A DNA stretch of 64,000 nucleotides. It comes from Streptomyces sp. V4I2 (lineage in GTDB: Bacteria > Actinomycetota > Actinomycetes > Streptomycetales > Streptomycetaceae). Both the position numbers and the translations under genes were made by a program. This document shows positions 41,954-50,485 of the stretch, piece after piece; the first letter of the stretch is position 1; every line of letters begins with the position of its first letter. The DNA is taken from the NCBI RefSeq assembly GCF_030817655.1, contig NZ_JAUSZM010000003.1, forward strand, positions 6,200,001 to 6,264,000, in the 5' to 3' direction. The notes beneath the pieces were generated by a model. That model saw only the letters and a list, made by a program, of their open reading frames with translations. It was not told the origin of the DNA and ran no database searches.

Positions 41954-42442
41954 ATGCGGGTGCGGATTCTACGGGTTCTGCGGTGTCTTGCGGTGTGGGG
42001 GGTCGCTCTGGCGGCGGTGGGCGGCGGGACGGTTCCGGTGGCTGCCGCCGACGGGGGGCCCGAGGCCGATCTCGCCTATCACGGGACCGCCTCGATGGCC
42101 TTCGGGGTCGTCGACGTACGGTTCACGCCGCGCAATCACGGGCCGTCGGCCGTGCCGGACGCGACGGTGCGGCTGCGCTGGTCGGAGCCGCTGGCGTTCC
42201 GGCAGGTGCTGCCGGACGGATGTGCGCGCTCGGGGCTGCGGGTGGTGCTGTGCCGGGTGGGGGCGCTGGCCGCGGACGGGCTGGGGGACCGCGTGGAGCT
42301 GGGGGTACGGCTGCGGGGGGCGCCGTCGGAGGTGCTGCTGGAGGTCGACACGGTGTGGAGCGGTGGGGTGGTGGACCGCAACCGGGCCAACGACCGGCAG
42401 CGGGTGCTGGTCCTGGACACCGGGGACGAGTACTACTTCTGA
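41954..42442 (+). CDS. Secreted protein with DUF11/CARDB-like beta domain
   Basis: 162-aa exported protein. The signal peptide (MRVRILRVLRCLAVWGVALA then AVGGGTVPVAAA) is probably cleaved near residue 32. The rest is one beta-rich domain with DVRFTPRNHGPSAVPDATVR, as in DUF11/CARDB-like Ig folds. Two Cys residues (LPDGCARSG, VVLCRVG) may form a disulfide. TGAGGAGT precedes ATG 41954. No enzymatic motif. Confidence 0.72.
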   Translation: MRVRILRVLRCLAVWGVALAAVGGGTVPVAAADGGPEADLAYHGTASMAFGVVDVRFTPRNHGPSAVPDATVRLRWSEPLAFRQVLPDGCARSGLRVVLCRVGALAADGLGDRVELGVRLRGAPSEVLLEVDTVWSGGVVDRNRANDRQRVLVLDTGDEYYF

Positions 42443-42494
42443 GCAGGCGTCGGCGCCGGCCCCGCACCTACCTCGGTGGCTGCGTCGTACGATC

Positions 42495-42509
42495 TCTGCG
42501 CGACGCAGA
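42495..42509. promoter_or_regulatory. MarR-type operator upstream of marR
   Basis: TCTGCGCGACGCAGA, arms TCTGCG/CGCAGA around CGA, 15 bp before the MarR start codon and just 5' of its ribosome site. It follows a TACGAT -10-like hexamer (42487-42492). Nearly the same motif (TCTGCGTGACACAGA on the minus strand) covers the start of the MFS gene at 46448-46462. Confidence 0.65.
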
Positions 42510-42524
42510 GGAGAGGCGGACGGG

Positions 42525-43031
42525 ATGATGGCCGGCGAGGCGATGGCTCGTGGGGCGGGGGCCGGTCAGGGACGTGAGCGGCTGCTGGAGGAGTTGTCCA
42601 CCGTCTCCCGCCGCTACATGGCGTCGTACGCCCTGTTCAACCAGGCGGTGGCCGACCATCTCGGGCTGCACCCCACCGACCTGCAGTGTCTGAACCTGCT
42701 CACGCTGGAGGGCGGGCCGGTGACGACCGGCCGCGTCGCCGAGCTGACCGGGCTGACGACCGGCTCGGCGACGCGGCTGGTGGACCGGCTGGAACGGGCG
42801 GGGTACGTCGTACGGGAGCGGGACGCGGCCGACCGGCGGCGGGTGCTGGTGGCTACGGTGCCGGAGCGGATCGCCGAGTTCGGGCGGGTGTGGGAGCGGC
42901 TGGGGGGCGGCTGGTCCACTCTCTTCGACGACCTGGACGAATCCCAACTCGGACTGATCGTCGACCACATGAGGCGTACGACGGCGTTCAGCGCGGCTCA
43001 GGTGGCCCGGCTGCGGGCGGGCGAGGTGTGA
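42525..43031 (+). CDS. MarR family transcriptional regulator
   Basis: 168-aa winged-helix regulator. The dimer helix is LEELSTVSRRYMASYALFNQ. The HTH is VTTGRVAELTGLTTGSATRL (residues about 70-90), followed by VDRLERAGYVVRERDAADRR and RVLVATVPE (wing), then C-terminal helices. ATG 42525 (or 42528) follows GAGGAGAGG. A palindrome just upstream suggests autoregulation. A matching site lies at the MFS exporter gene, suggesting the exporter is a target. The 3' end overlaps the convergent HxlR gene by 34 bp. Confidence 0.92.
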   Translation: MMAGEAMARGAGAGQGRERLLEELSTVSRRYMASYALFNQAVADHLGLHPTDLQCLNLLTLEGGPVTTGRVAELTGLTTGSATRLVDRLERAGYVVRERDAADRRRVLVATVPERIAEFGRVWERLGGGWSTLFDDLDESQLGLIVDHMRRTTAFSAAQVARLRAGEV

Positions 43032-43462
43032 GTGCCACCGCCACCGCGCACCCGGCCGTCATCCACCTCCCCGGCGTCGTACTGCTCCCGCGCCTCCCAG
43101 ACCTCCTCGATGTGCGTCTCCGCCCAGTCCTTCACCGCGAGCAGCAGCAGGCTCAGGCTGCGGCCCAGTTGCGTGAGTTCGTAGTCGACGCGGACCGGGA
43201 CGGACGGGGTGACCGTGCGGGTGAGGATGCCGTCGCGTTCCAGTGCGCGCAGGGTCTGCGTGAGCATCTTGGGGCTGACGCCGGCGAGTCTGCGGGCGAG
43301 GTCGCTGTAGCGCTGGGGGCCGGGGGCGAGGGCAGAGACGACGAGGCTGACCCACTTGTCGCTGAGCCGGTCCAGGAGCTGGTTGGTGGGGCATCCCTTG
43401 AGGAACGCGTCGTACTCGGTGCGGGCCTGCTCGCGCCGCTGGGCCGCCGTTGTGGTCGCCAT
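42998..43462 (-). CDS. HxlR family transcriptional regulator
   Basis: 154-aa HxlR-type winged-helix regulator. CPTNQLLDRLSDKWVSLVVS near residue 24 includes the N-terminal Cys found in redox/aldehyde-sensing members (YodB, HypR, HxlR). The core is RYSDLARRLAGVSPKMLTQT then LRALERDGIL. It is divergent from a zinc-independent alcohol dehydrogenase/quinone oxidoreductase gene, the usual partner of such sensors, with GTAAC repeats between. ATG 43462 has GGAGG 7 nt upstream. Confidence 0.92.
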   Translation of the reverse strand: MATTTAAQRREQARTEYDAFLKGCPTNQLLDRLSDKWVSLVVSALAPGPQRYSDLARRLAGVSPKMLTQTLRALERDGILTRTVTPSVPVRVDYELTQLGRSLSLLLLAVKDWAETHIEEVWEAREQYDAGEVDDGRVRGGGGTHTSPARSRAT

Positions 43463-43494
43463 GGCTCACCTCCGGGGTATGTACGCACCTTTGG

Positions 43495-43521
43495 GTAACT
43501 ACTTCCCGATGGATAGTAACT
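43495..43521. promoter_or_regulatory. Candidate HxlR operator
   Basis: GTAACTACT...GGATAGTAACT: GTAACT occurs at 43495-43500 and 43516-43521, and ACTA/TAGT form an inverted pair, reminiscent of YodB-type TACT-N-AGTA boxes. It lies between the divergent hxlR and oxidoreductase genes. Confidence 0.45.
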
Positions 43522-43588
43522 CTTCCTAGGGTTGCCGGCAGCTGAGGAGATACCGAGGCAGTCAGTGATGTAGGGGGAGTTGACGGAC

Positions 43589-44479
43589 ATGCGAGCTGCA
43601 GTGGTGACGACGTTCGGCGGGCCCGAGGCCGTGCGGATCGTGGAGACGGAGCTGCCCGAGCCGGCGGCGCGGCAGGTGCGGATCAAGGTCGCGGCGGCCG
43701 CGCTGAACCCCGTGGACGCCGAAGTGCGGGCGGGGGCCTTCGGCGGCGAGGGCAAGCAGCTCGGGCTCGGCTGGGACGTGGCCGGGACGGTGGACGCGGT
43801 GGGTGTGGCGAGTTCATGGCGTGTCGGGGACGAGGTGGTGGCGCTCGACCACGGCATGGTCAATCCGCTGGGCACCCACGCCGAGTACGTGGTCGTGGAC
43901 ACGGACGCGGTGGCACTCGCCCCGAGGTCGGTCGACGCGGTGGCGGCGGCGACTCTGCCGCTGAACGCGCTGACCGCCGTCCAGGCCCTGGACCTGCTGG
44001 AGGTGACGCCGGGTCAGTCGCTGCTGGTGACGGGGGCCGCGGGCGCGGTGGGCGGGTACGCCGTCCAACTCGCCGCGCACCGCGGGGTGTCGGTGACCGC
44101 GCTGGCCCGCGAGGAGGACGCGGAGCTCGTACGGTCGCTGGGGGCTTCGTCCTTCACCTCCGGTGCTGTCGAGCCGGGCAGCGTCGACGCCGTGCTGGAC
44201 GCGGCGATCCTCGGCGCGGCGGCCCTGGAGTGGGTGCGGGACGGGGGCGCCTTCGTCGGCGTCATTCCGGGGACGGCCCCGGCCCCGGTGCGCGGGGTGC
44301 GGACGGCGGACGTCGGGGTGAGCGCCGACGGGGCCCGTCTCGCCGAGCTGGTCGGCCTGGTGGACGAGGGGGTCCTGACCCTCCGGGTGGCCGAGACGTA
44401 CGCCCTGGACGAGGCCGCGAAGGCGCACGCGCGGCTCGCGGAGGGCGGGGTGCGGGGGCGGCTGGTGCTGGTGCCCTGA
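43589..44479 (+). CDS. NADP-dependent quinone oxidoreductase (MDR family)
   Basis: 296-aa medium-chain dehydrogenase/reductase, zeta-crystallin type (no zinc Cys cluster). The GroES-like N-terminal half includes AAALNPVDAEVRAGAFGG and GWDVAGTVDAVGV. The NADP-binding part is LLVTGAAGAVGGYAVQLAAH. Length and the GTHAEYVVVD motif fit quinone oxidoreductases. ATG 43589 has GGGGGAG 9 nt upstream; TTG 43580 is a weaker alternative. It is divergent from hxlR and probably induced by electrophiles or quinones. Confidence 0.92.
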   Translation: MRAAVVTTFGGPEAVRIVETELPEPAARQVRIKVAAAALNPVDAEVRAGAFGGEGKQLGLGWDVAGTVDAVGVASSWRVGDEVVALDHGMVNPLGTHAEYVVVDTDAVALAPRSVDAVAAATLPLNALTAVQALDLLEVTPGQSLLVTGAAGAVGGYAVQLAAHRGVSVTALAREEDAELVRSLGASSFTSGAVEPGSVDAVLDAAILGAAALEWVRDGGAFVGVIPGTAPAPVRGVRTADVGVSADGARLAELVGLVDEGVLTLRVAETYALDEAAKAHARLAEGGVRGRLVLVP

Positions 44480-44495
44480 GCACCGGGCGGCGGGG

Positions 44496-44843
44496 TCAGG
44501 CCGACGCGCCCAGCGTCATGGCCGCGACCACCGGGGCGGCGTACACCAGCGGGAACGGGATGTGCGCGTACCACCGCGCCCGTACGACGGTGACGACCGC
44601 CCCGGCGAAGTACAGCACCAGCCCGGTCCCGGCCGCGATGCCGATGACCGGTACGAACAACCCGACCAGCAGGCCGACGGCTCCGGCCACCTTCGCCGCG
44701 CCGAGCCAGGGCCACCACGAGCTCGGCACCCGGTAGTCGGCCAGGGCCTTGGTGATCCACTCGGCGCGGGTGAGGACGACGACTCCGGAGTAGCCGGCCA
44801 TCGCGGCGGCCAGCAGGGTGACGACGGTGTGGGCGACGGACAT
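44496..44843 (-). CDS. DoxX family membrane protein
   Basis: 115-aa membrane protein with four helices: VAHTVVTLLAAAMAGYSGVV, AAKVAGAVGLLVGLFVPVIG, AAGTGLVLYFAGAVVTVVRA and PLVYAAPVVAAMTLG. The order and length fit the DoxX/DoxX-like (PF13564) family. ATG 44843 is chosen because GAGGAG lies 7 nt upstream, rather than ATG 44870. It is convergent with the quinone oxidoreductase gene; DoxX-like proteins often go with redox stress genes, but no function is proven here. Confidence 0.88.
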   Translation of the reverse strand: MSVAHTVVTLLAAAMAGYSGVVVLTRAEWITKALADYRVPSSWWPWLGAAKVAGAVGLLVGLFVPVIGIAAGTGLVLYFAGAVVTVVRARWYAHIPFPLVYAAPVVAAMTLGASA

Positions 44844-44977
44844 GGCGTGCTCCTCGGTGGTGGGCTTCATCGCGGTGGACTCGATCGCGGCGGCTTCGTC
44901 GCGTTCACCGGGTTGACGGGGAGCGGGGCGGGAGTGTGACAGGCCGGCCGGGGGTTTTCTTCGACCCCGCGTTGTCG

Positions 44978-45008
<31 letters not shown>

Positions 45009-45035
45009 GGGCCGGCCGGCTGCGCTTCCGGGACC

Positions 45036-46457
45036 TCAGTGGTGCTGCTCCTCCGGCGCCTTGCGCGGCAGCAGCCGTACGAGGGGCAGGCACAGGGCCG
45101 TTGCCGCGGCGACCACGAGGAGGCTCACGGTCATCGCGTGGGCCTCGCCGCCCTCGGCCGTGCGGAAGTACACGGTGGTCACGGCGGCCGCCCCGATCGC
45201 GTTGGCGAGCTGCTGCACCGCGGAGAGCGAGCCGCTCGCGCTGCCCGCCTCCTCGGGGGCGATGTCGCCGATCGTGATGTCGTAGACCGTGCCGAAGCAG
45301 GTGCCCATGCCGAGGCCGATGAGGAGGACGGGCGGGGCCAGCTCCCAACTGCTGAGGGCCGTACCGGAGTTGATGACCAGGCTGGCCAGGTATCCGCAGC
45401 CCGCCATGACGATCAGCAGTCCCGCCACGACGAGTCTGCGGCCGTGGGCGTGGATGAGCCGGTAGCAGGCGATGGACGCGACGACGATCCCGAGCGACAG
45501 GGGAACCAGGCCGAGCGCGGTGCCCGCGGGGGAGCGGCCGAGGCCCTGCTGGAAGAAGAGGGAGAGGACGTAGAGGAGTCCGGCGGTCGCGGCGAAGACG
45601 ACGATGCCGAGGATCAGGCCCGAGGTGAAGCCGCGGTTGTGGAGCAGCGACGGCTGGACGAGGGGGTGGGCGGCGGTGCGCTGACGGTGGCAGAAGCCGG
45701 CGAACAGGGCGAGCCCCAGGAGGAGCAGGGCGAAGGCGCGGGGCGTCCAGCCGTGGGTGGAGCCGTCGATGAGCCCGCCGAGCAGGCCGAGCAGCGCGCC
45801 GGCGAGCAGCGCCGATCCCGGGCCGTCGACGGTCACGGACGGATCGCCGGTGTCGCGCGGGAGGAGACGTATGGCGGCGAGCAGGGCGGCGCCGCCCAGG
45901 AACAGGTTGATCAGGAACATGGGGCGCCAGCCGAGGCCGGCGAGGTCGGCGTCGACCAGGAACCCGGCGAGAATCGGGCCGCCGACGGCTGACAGGCCCA
46001 TCACCGGCCCGAACAGGCTGAACGCCTTGCCGATCTGGTCGCGCGGCCAGGTGGCGGCCAGGATGCCGAAGCCCTGCGGGATGACGAGGGCGGCGAAGGC
46101 GCCCTGGACGAGGCGGGCGACGACGAGGTTCTCCGGACTCACGGCCAGTCCGCAGGCGAGGGACGCGGCGACGAACCCGGCCAGGCCGAGCAGGAAGATC
46201 CGTCGGCGCCCGTACTTGTCGCCCAGTCGGCCGCCGGGCACGAGCAGCACGCCGAGCGCGAGCGCGTAGGAGGCGCCGAGCCACTGGACGAGGCCGGAGC
46301 CGCCGCCGAGGTCCTGGGTGATGGTCGGGGCGGCGATGTTGGTGATCGTGGCGTCGAGGAGGTCCAGCACGTCGGCGGCGAGGACGACGGCGAGGATCGC
46401 CCAGCGGGTGCGGGCGGCTGCCTTCTTTTCATTTGCGTCATGCAGTATCTGTGTCAC
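45036..46457 (-). CDS. MFS transporter, DHA2 (14-TM) drug exporter type
   Basis: 473-aa multidrug-efflux-like carrier with about 14 helices. Motif C-like and antiporter regions are seen: VLLVPGGRLGDKYGRRRIFL, SPENLVVARLVQGAFAALVI, and LDATITNIAAPTITQDLGGG near the N-terminus (the LDxTIVNVA-type DHA2 signature). GTG 46457 is the only reasonable in-frame start. It lies inside a palindrome (46448-46462) matching that in front of the MarR gene, with TTGACC upstream, so the transcript may be leaderless and blocked directly by a repressor. Confidence 0.92.
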   Translation of the reverse strand: MTQILHDANEKKAAARTRWAILAVVLAADVLDLLDATITNIAAPTITQDLGGGSGLVQWLGASYALALGVLLVPGGRLGDKYGRRRIFLLGLAGFVAASLACGLAVSPENLVVARLVQGAFAALVIPQGFGILAATWPRDQIGKAFSLFGPVMGLSAVGGPILAGFLVDADLAGLGWRPMFLINLFLGGAALLAAIRLLPRDTGDPSVTVDGPGSALLAGALLGLLGGLIDGSTHGWTPRAFALLLLGLALFAGFCHRQRTAAHPLVQPSLLHNRGFTSGLILGIVVFAATAGLLYVLSLFFQQGLGRSPAGTALGLVPLSLGIVVASIACYRLIHAHGRRLVVAGLLIVMAGCGYLASLVINSGTALSSWELAPPVLLIGLGMGTCFGTVYDITIGDIAPEEAGSASGSLSAVQQLANAIGAAAVTTVYFRTAEGGEAHAMTVSLLVVAAATALCLPLVRLLPRKAPEEQHH

Positions 46458-46462
46458 GCAGA
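46448..46462 (-). promoter_or_regulatory. MarR-type operator over the MFS start codon
   Basis: On the minus strand TCTGCGTGACACAGA covers GTG 46457. It differs from the marR-proximal site (42495-42509) at 2 of 15 positions, both symmetric. TTGACC at about 46486-46491 and ACATTT just upstream of the start fit a promoter whose transcript begins at or near the GTG. Confidence 0.6.
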
Positions 46463-46559
46463 TAAATGTGCGGGCTCGGGTGCCGAGCGGTCAAGCGCAT
46501 TGATTTCCGCGTCGGTTTCGGAGCCGACGGGCGCGGTGGACGGACGCTGCTCAGGGCCG

Positions 46560-47363
46560 TCAGTGCACGCCTTGCGCGTACGCCGTCGGCGGGATCCCCA
46601 CCGTCGCTGTGAAGTCGCGGATCAGATGGGCCTGGTCGGCGTAGCCGAGGTCGGCGGCCAGTGCCGCCCAGTCCACCGGCGCCTCCGTCTCCGCCCGTTC
46701 CAGCGCCTCGTGGATGCGGTGGCGCAGGATGACCCACTTGGGGCCGACGCCGACGTACGCGGCGAACAGGCGCTGCAGCAGTCGTACGGACATGTCCTCG
46801 GACCGCGCGAAGTCGGTGACGCGGCGGATCGTGCGGTCGGCGCCGATGCGGTCGACCAGGGTGGTCGCGAGGTCGGCCTGGGGGTCGGGCCGCGGGTCCA
46901 GACCGAGGAGGAAGGTGTCGAGGGCGGCGACCCTGGTCTTCTCGTCGTCCGGGGAGAGGATCGTCAGGGGGTCCGTGTCCGGGAAGACCTCGGGGGAGCG
47001 GAGCCGGTGGCCCGTCCAGTGTGTGACCGGGTGCTCCGGGGCGAAGGGGCGGAAGCCGCCGGGTCTGAACTTGATGCCGCACACCCGGCCCCGCCCCTCC
47101 AGTTTCTGCGCGAAGAGGCCGAGCTGGATGCCCGCCACCTCCACGAAGGGGTCCTGGCCCTCGAACCGCTGGAAGACGATGTTGACCGCCGGATGCGGGA
47201 CGACATGGGAGACGTACGGCTCGGAGAGGTTCCAGTCGATCAGCCAGTACTGCTCGACATACCGGCGCAGCGGCTCCGCCGGCTCGACGCGGCGGAAGTC
47301 CACGTGCGTGAAGAGCTCCGCGGCGTCGACGATGCCTCGGGTGTCACGGCGTACGGGGGCCAT
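46560..47363 (-). CDS. AraC family transcriptional regulator
   Basis: 267-aa regulator. The N-terminal DUF6597-like sensing part (RRVEPAEPLRRYVEQYWLID, VPHPAVNIVFQR) precedes the AraC DNA-binding domain at about 165-265 (MSVRLLQRLFAAYVGVGPKW, WAALAADLGYADQAHLIRDF, VGIPPTAYA). It lies upstream of and divergent from the flavin monooxygenase operon, with a 24-bp repeat tract and a palindrome between. It could control that operon, but no direct sign shows this. Confidence 0.92.
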   Translation of the reverse strand: MAPVRRDTRGIVDAAELFTHVDFRRVEPAEPLRRYVEQYWLIDWNLSEPYVSHVVPHPAVNIVFQRFEGQDPFVEVAGIQLGLFAQKLEGRGRVCGIKFRPGGFRPFAPEHPVTHWTGHRLRSPEVFPDTDPLTILSPDDEKTRVAALDTFLLGLDPRPDPQADLATTLVDRIGADRTIRRVTDFARSEDMSVRLLQRLFAAYVGVGPKWVILRHRIHEALERAETEAPVDWAALAADLGYADQAHLIRDFTATVGIPPTAYAQGVH

Positions 47364-47404
47364 GAAGCGATCGTAGGGCGGGGCACTGACAAGCGCCGGG
47401 TAGT

Positions 47405-47476
47405 CGGAATGCGGGGGAGGGCGGGACTCGGGCTACGGGGGAGGGCGGGACTCGGAATACGGGGGAGGGCGGGACC
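47405..47476. repeat. 24-bp x3 tandem repeat
   Basis: Three near-identical copies of a 24-bp unit (CGGAATACGGGGGAGGGCGG then GACT) at 47405-47428, 47429-47452 and 47453-47476, in the divergent region between the AraC gene and the flavin-dependent oxidoreductase. Confidence 0.88.
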
Positions 47477-47490
47477 GTTGTCAGGCTATA

Positions 47491-47504
47491 GTTGAACGGT
47501 CAAC
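47491..47504. promoter_or_regulatory. Operator-like inverted repeat before LLM operon
   Basis: GTTGAACGGTCAAC (arms GTTGA/TCAAC) directly follows a TATAGT -10-like hexamer and precedes GGAGG and ATG 47526. Its location over the likely transcription start suggests a repressor site. Confidence 0.5.
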
Positions 47505-47525
47505 AACTTTGGAGGTTGAGCGACC

Positions 47526-48617
47526 ATGCAGTTCGGGATCTTCAGCGTCGGCGATGCAACGCCGGACCCGACCACGGGCCGTGCGCCGACCGAGCGCGAG
47601 CGCATCAAGGCCATGGTCGCCATCGCGCTGAAGGCCGAGGAGGTCGGGCTCGACGTCTTCGCGACCGGCGAGCACCACAACCCGCCCTTCGTGCCGTCGT
47701 CGCCGACGACCATGCTCGGCTACGTGGCGGCGCGGACGGAGAAGCTGATCCTCTCCACCTCCACCACCCTCATCACCACGAACGACCCGGTGAAGATCGC
47801 CGAGGACTTCGCGATGCTCCAGCACCTCGCGGACGGCCGGGTGGACCTGATGATGGGGCGCGGCAACACCGGCCCGGTGTATCCGTGGTTCGGGCAGGAC
47901 ATCCGCGAGGGCATCAACCTCGCCATCGAGAACTACGCCCTCCTGTACCGGCTGTGGCGCGAGGACGTCGTGAACTGGGAGGGGAAGTTCCGTACGCCTC
48001 TCCAGGGGTTCACGTCCACGCCCCGGCCGCTGGACGGCGTGCCGCCGTTCGTCTGGCACGGCTCGATCCGGTCCCCCGAGATCGCCGAGCAGGCCGCCTA
48101 TTACGGCGACGGCTTCTTCCACAACAACATCTTCTGGCCGGCCGACCACACCAAGCGGATGGTCGAGCTCTACCGGAGCCGGTACGCCCACTACGGGCAC
48201 GGCACACCCGAGCAGGCGATCGTCGGCCTGGGCGGCCATGTCTTCATGCGGCCCAACTCGCAGGACGCGGTGCGGGAGTTCCGGCCGTACTTCGACGTCG
48301 CGCCGGTCTACGGGCACGGGCCGTCGCTGGAGGACTTCACCGACCAGACGCCGCTGACCGTCGGCTCCCCGCAGCAGGTCATCGAGAAGACGCTCGCCTT
48401 CCGCGAGTACGCCGGTGACTACCAGCGTCAGCTGTTCCTGGTCGACCACGCCGGGCTGCCGCTGAAGACCGTGCTCGAGCAGCTCGACATGCTCGGCGAG
48501 GAGGTCGTGCCGGTGCTGCGCAAGGAGTTCGCCGCGAGGCGTCCGGCCGGGGTGCCTCAGGCGCCGACCCACCAGTCGCTGCTCGCGGCCGCATCGAAGG
48601 GAGTGACCGTCGAATGA
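47526..48617 (+). CDS. LLM class flavin-dependent oxidoreductase (CE1758 type)
   Basis: 363-aa luciferase-like monooxygenase using reduced FMN. The N-terminus is MQFGIFSVGDATPDPTTGRA, with EHHNPPFVPSSPTTMLGYVA, STSTTLITTNDPVKIAEDFA, and LADGRVDLMMGRGNTGPVYP, all characteristic. GGAGG lies 9 nt before ATG 47526. The stop overlaps the start of the FMN reductase gene by 4 bp (ATGA), giving a complete two-component oxygenase. Substrate unknown. Confidence 0.94.
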   Translation: MQFGIFSVGDATPDPTTGRAPTERERIKAMVAIALKAEEVGLDVFATGEHHNPPFVPSSPTTMLGYVAARTEKLILSTSTTLITTNDPVKIAEDFAMLQHLADGRVDLMMGRGNTGPVYPWFGQDIREGINLAIENYALLYRLWREDVVNWEGKFRTPLQGFTSTPRPLDGVPPFVWHGSIRSPEIAEQAAYYGDGFFHNNIFWPADHTKRMVELYRSRYAHYGHGTPEQAIVGLGGHVFMRPNSQDAVREFRPYFDVAPVYGHGPSLEDFTDQTPLTVGSPQQVIEKTLAFREYAGDYQRQLFLVDHAGLPLKTVLEQLDMLGEEVVPVLRKEFAARRPAGVPQAPTHQSLLAAASKGVTVE

Positions 48618-49201
48618 AGCTCGTCGTCGTCTCGGCCGGGCTGAGCGTCCCGTCGTCCACCCGCCTGCTGGGGGACCGGCTGGCCGCGGCCGTGGGCCGG
48701 GACCTGCCGGTCGAGGTCCAGGTCGTCGAGCTGCGCGACCTCGCCGTGGAGATCGCGCACAACTTCACCAACGGGTTCCCGGGGAAGAAGCTGGCCGCCG
48801 CGATCGACGCGGTGACCGGGGCGGACGGGCTGGTCGTCGTCACGCCGGTGTTCTCCGCGTCGTACAGCGGGCTGTTCAAGTCGTTCTTCGACGTGATCGA
48901 CAAGGACGCGCTGGCGGGCATGCCGGTGCTGATCGCCGCGACCGGCGGTACGGCCCGGCACTCCCTCGTGCTGGACCACGCGCTGCGTCCGCTCTTCGCC
49001 CACCTGCGGGGCGTCGTCGTCCCGACCGGGGTGTACGCGGCCTCGGAGGACTGGGGCGCGGAAGGGCTGGACGGGCGGATCGGGCGGGCTGCGGGTGAGC
49101 TGGCGGCCCTGATGACGGGCATGTCGGCGGCCAGGCCCGTCAAGGACGCCTTCGCAGCGGTCGTGCCGTTCGAGGAGCAGTTGGCCGCGCTGCGGGCGTG
49201 A
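48614..49201 (+). CDS. NADPH-dependent FMN reductase (CE1759 type)
   Basis: 195-aa flavodoxin-fold reductase. It starts MKLVVVSAGLSVPSSTRLLG (FMN-binding loop after beta-1), then VVVTPVFSASYSGLFKSFFD and LIAATGGTARHSLVLDHALR. Its place overlapping the monooxygenase gene shows its job: it supplies reduced FMN to that enzyme. Length is normal for the family, and the last 15 residues are weakly conserved. Confidence 0.93.
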   Translation: MKLVVVSAGLSVPSSTRLLGDRLAAAVGRDLPVEVQVVELRDLAVEIAHNFTNGFPGKKLAAAIDAVTGADGLVVVTPVFSASYSGLFKSFFDVIDKDALAGMPVLIAATGGTARHSLVLDHALRPLFAHLRGVVVPTGVYAASEDWGAEGLDGRIGRAAGELAALMTGMSAARPVKDAFAAVVPFEEQLAALRA

Positions 49202-49377
49202 GCGCAGGGCGGTGACGTCAGGTGGACCGGGTGCGGCCGGACCGGCGGGTTGGCCGGCCCGGCCCGCCGCAGGCGCGGGGCAGCAGTGACATCAGCTGTT
49301 CCGCGGCGGGCATGCCCCGCTCACCCGCGTCGATCAGGCACCGTCGGTTTCCTGCGGCCTGACCCGCCGGACGGGCT

Positions 49378-50415
49378 TCAGCGGCGGCGGAAAGCGGCGT
49401 CCAGCGTGGACGTGCTGGTGTGCCACATGTTGTCGGCGACGTTGACCGTGTGCCCGGGCGGCACGATCTCGTCGATGCGGTCGAGGAGGTCGTCGGACAG
49501 CTCGATGCCGTCGGTCGTCAGGTAGGACTCCAGGTGGTCCATGGTGCGCGGGCCGACGATCGCTGAGGTGACCGCCGGGTGGCGGACGACGAACGCGATC
49601 GCCATCTGGACGAGCGTCATCCCGGCCTCGTCGGCGAGCGCCCCGAGGGCGTCGGCGGCGTCGAGCTTGGCCGCGTTCGCCGGGGACGTGGCGTCGTAGG
49701 TGGCGGCGAAGCGGACCCGGCGGGCCACCGATCCCGGCCCGGCGATCTCCTGGCCCTTGCGGTAGCGGCCGGTCAGCCAGCCGCCGGCCAGCGGGCTGTA
49801 GGCCAGCACGCCCATCCCGTGGCGCAGGCAGGTCGGCAGCACGTCGTACTCGACGGCACGGGCCAGGAGGGAGTACGGGGGCTGCTCGGTGCGGAACCGT
49901 TCGCGGCCGCGGCGCTCTGCGGTCCACTGCGCCTCGACGATCTCGGAACCAGCGACCGTCGAGGCGCCGAAGGCCCGGATCTTTCCGGCGTGGACCAGAT
50001 CGGACAGGACGCCCAGGGTCTCGTCGATGTCGACGGCCGCGTCGAGACGGTGCACCTGGTAGAGGTCGATCCAGTCGGTCCCCAGCCGGCGCAGCGAACC
50101 CTCGACCGCCTCCGTTATCCAGCGCCGCGAGGTTCCCCGTTGGTTGGGGTCCTCGCCGAACGGCAGACCGACCTTGGTGGCGAGCACGACGTTGTCACGC
50201 CGCCCGCCGGCGAGCGCCTTGCCCACGATCTCCTCCGACTCCCCGCCGGAGTAGAAGTCGGCGGTGTCGACGAAGTTGATCCCGGCGTCCAGGGCACGGT
50301 GGATGATCTTGGCCGAGTCGTCGTGGTCGCTGTTGCCGAAGGCGCCGAACATCATCGCGCCCAGGCACAGCGGGCTGACCGAGACGCCGGTGCGTCCCAG
50401 GGGGCGGTACTCCAT
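49378..50415 (-). CDS. Aldo/keto reductase
   Basis: 345-aa NADPH-dependent AKR. The start MEYRPLGRTGVSVSPLCLGA is followed by FVDTADFYSGGESEEIVGKA (Asp/Tyr of the tetrad), VVLATKVGLPFG (Lys), and WIDLYQVHRLD (His). The C-terminus includes SAIVGPRTMDHLESYL, which binds NADP. It belongs to the YajO/YghZ-like AKR group. GAGGAG precedes ATG 50415. It is divergent from a TetR gene with two operator copies in between, so it is the likely target. Confidence 0.94.
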   Translation of the reverse strand: MEYRPLGRTGVSVSPLCLGAMMFGAFGNSDHDDSAKIIHRALDAGINFVDTADFYSGGESEEIVGKALAGGRRDNVVLATKVGLPFGEDPNQRGTSRRWITEAVEGSLRRLGTDWIDLYQVHRLDAAVDIDETLGVLSDLVHAGKIRAFGASTVAGSEIVEAQWTAERRGRERFRTEQPPYSLLARAVEYDVLPTCLRHGMGVLAYSPLAGGWLTGRYRKGQEIAGPGSVARRVRFAATYDATSPANAAKLDAADALGALADEAGMTLVQMAIAFVVRHPAVTSAIVGPRTMDHLESYLTTDGIELSDDLLDRIDEIVPPGHTVNVADNMWHTSTSTLDAAFRRR

Positions 50416-50485
50416 GGTGGAGGCTCCTCGAATCGCCGCGAATCAAGCCGCGGCAGGTGGATAGAATCAGGCCGGACGCAGAAAC

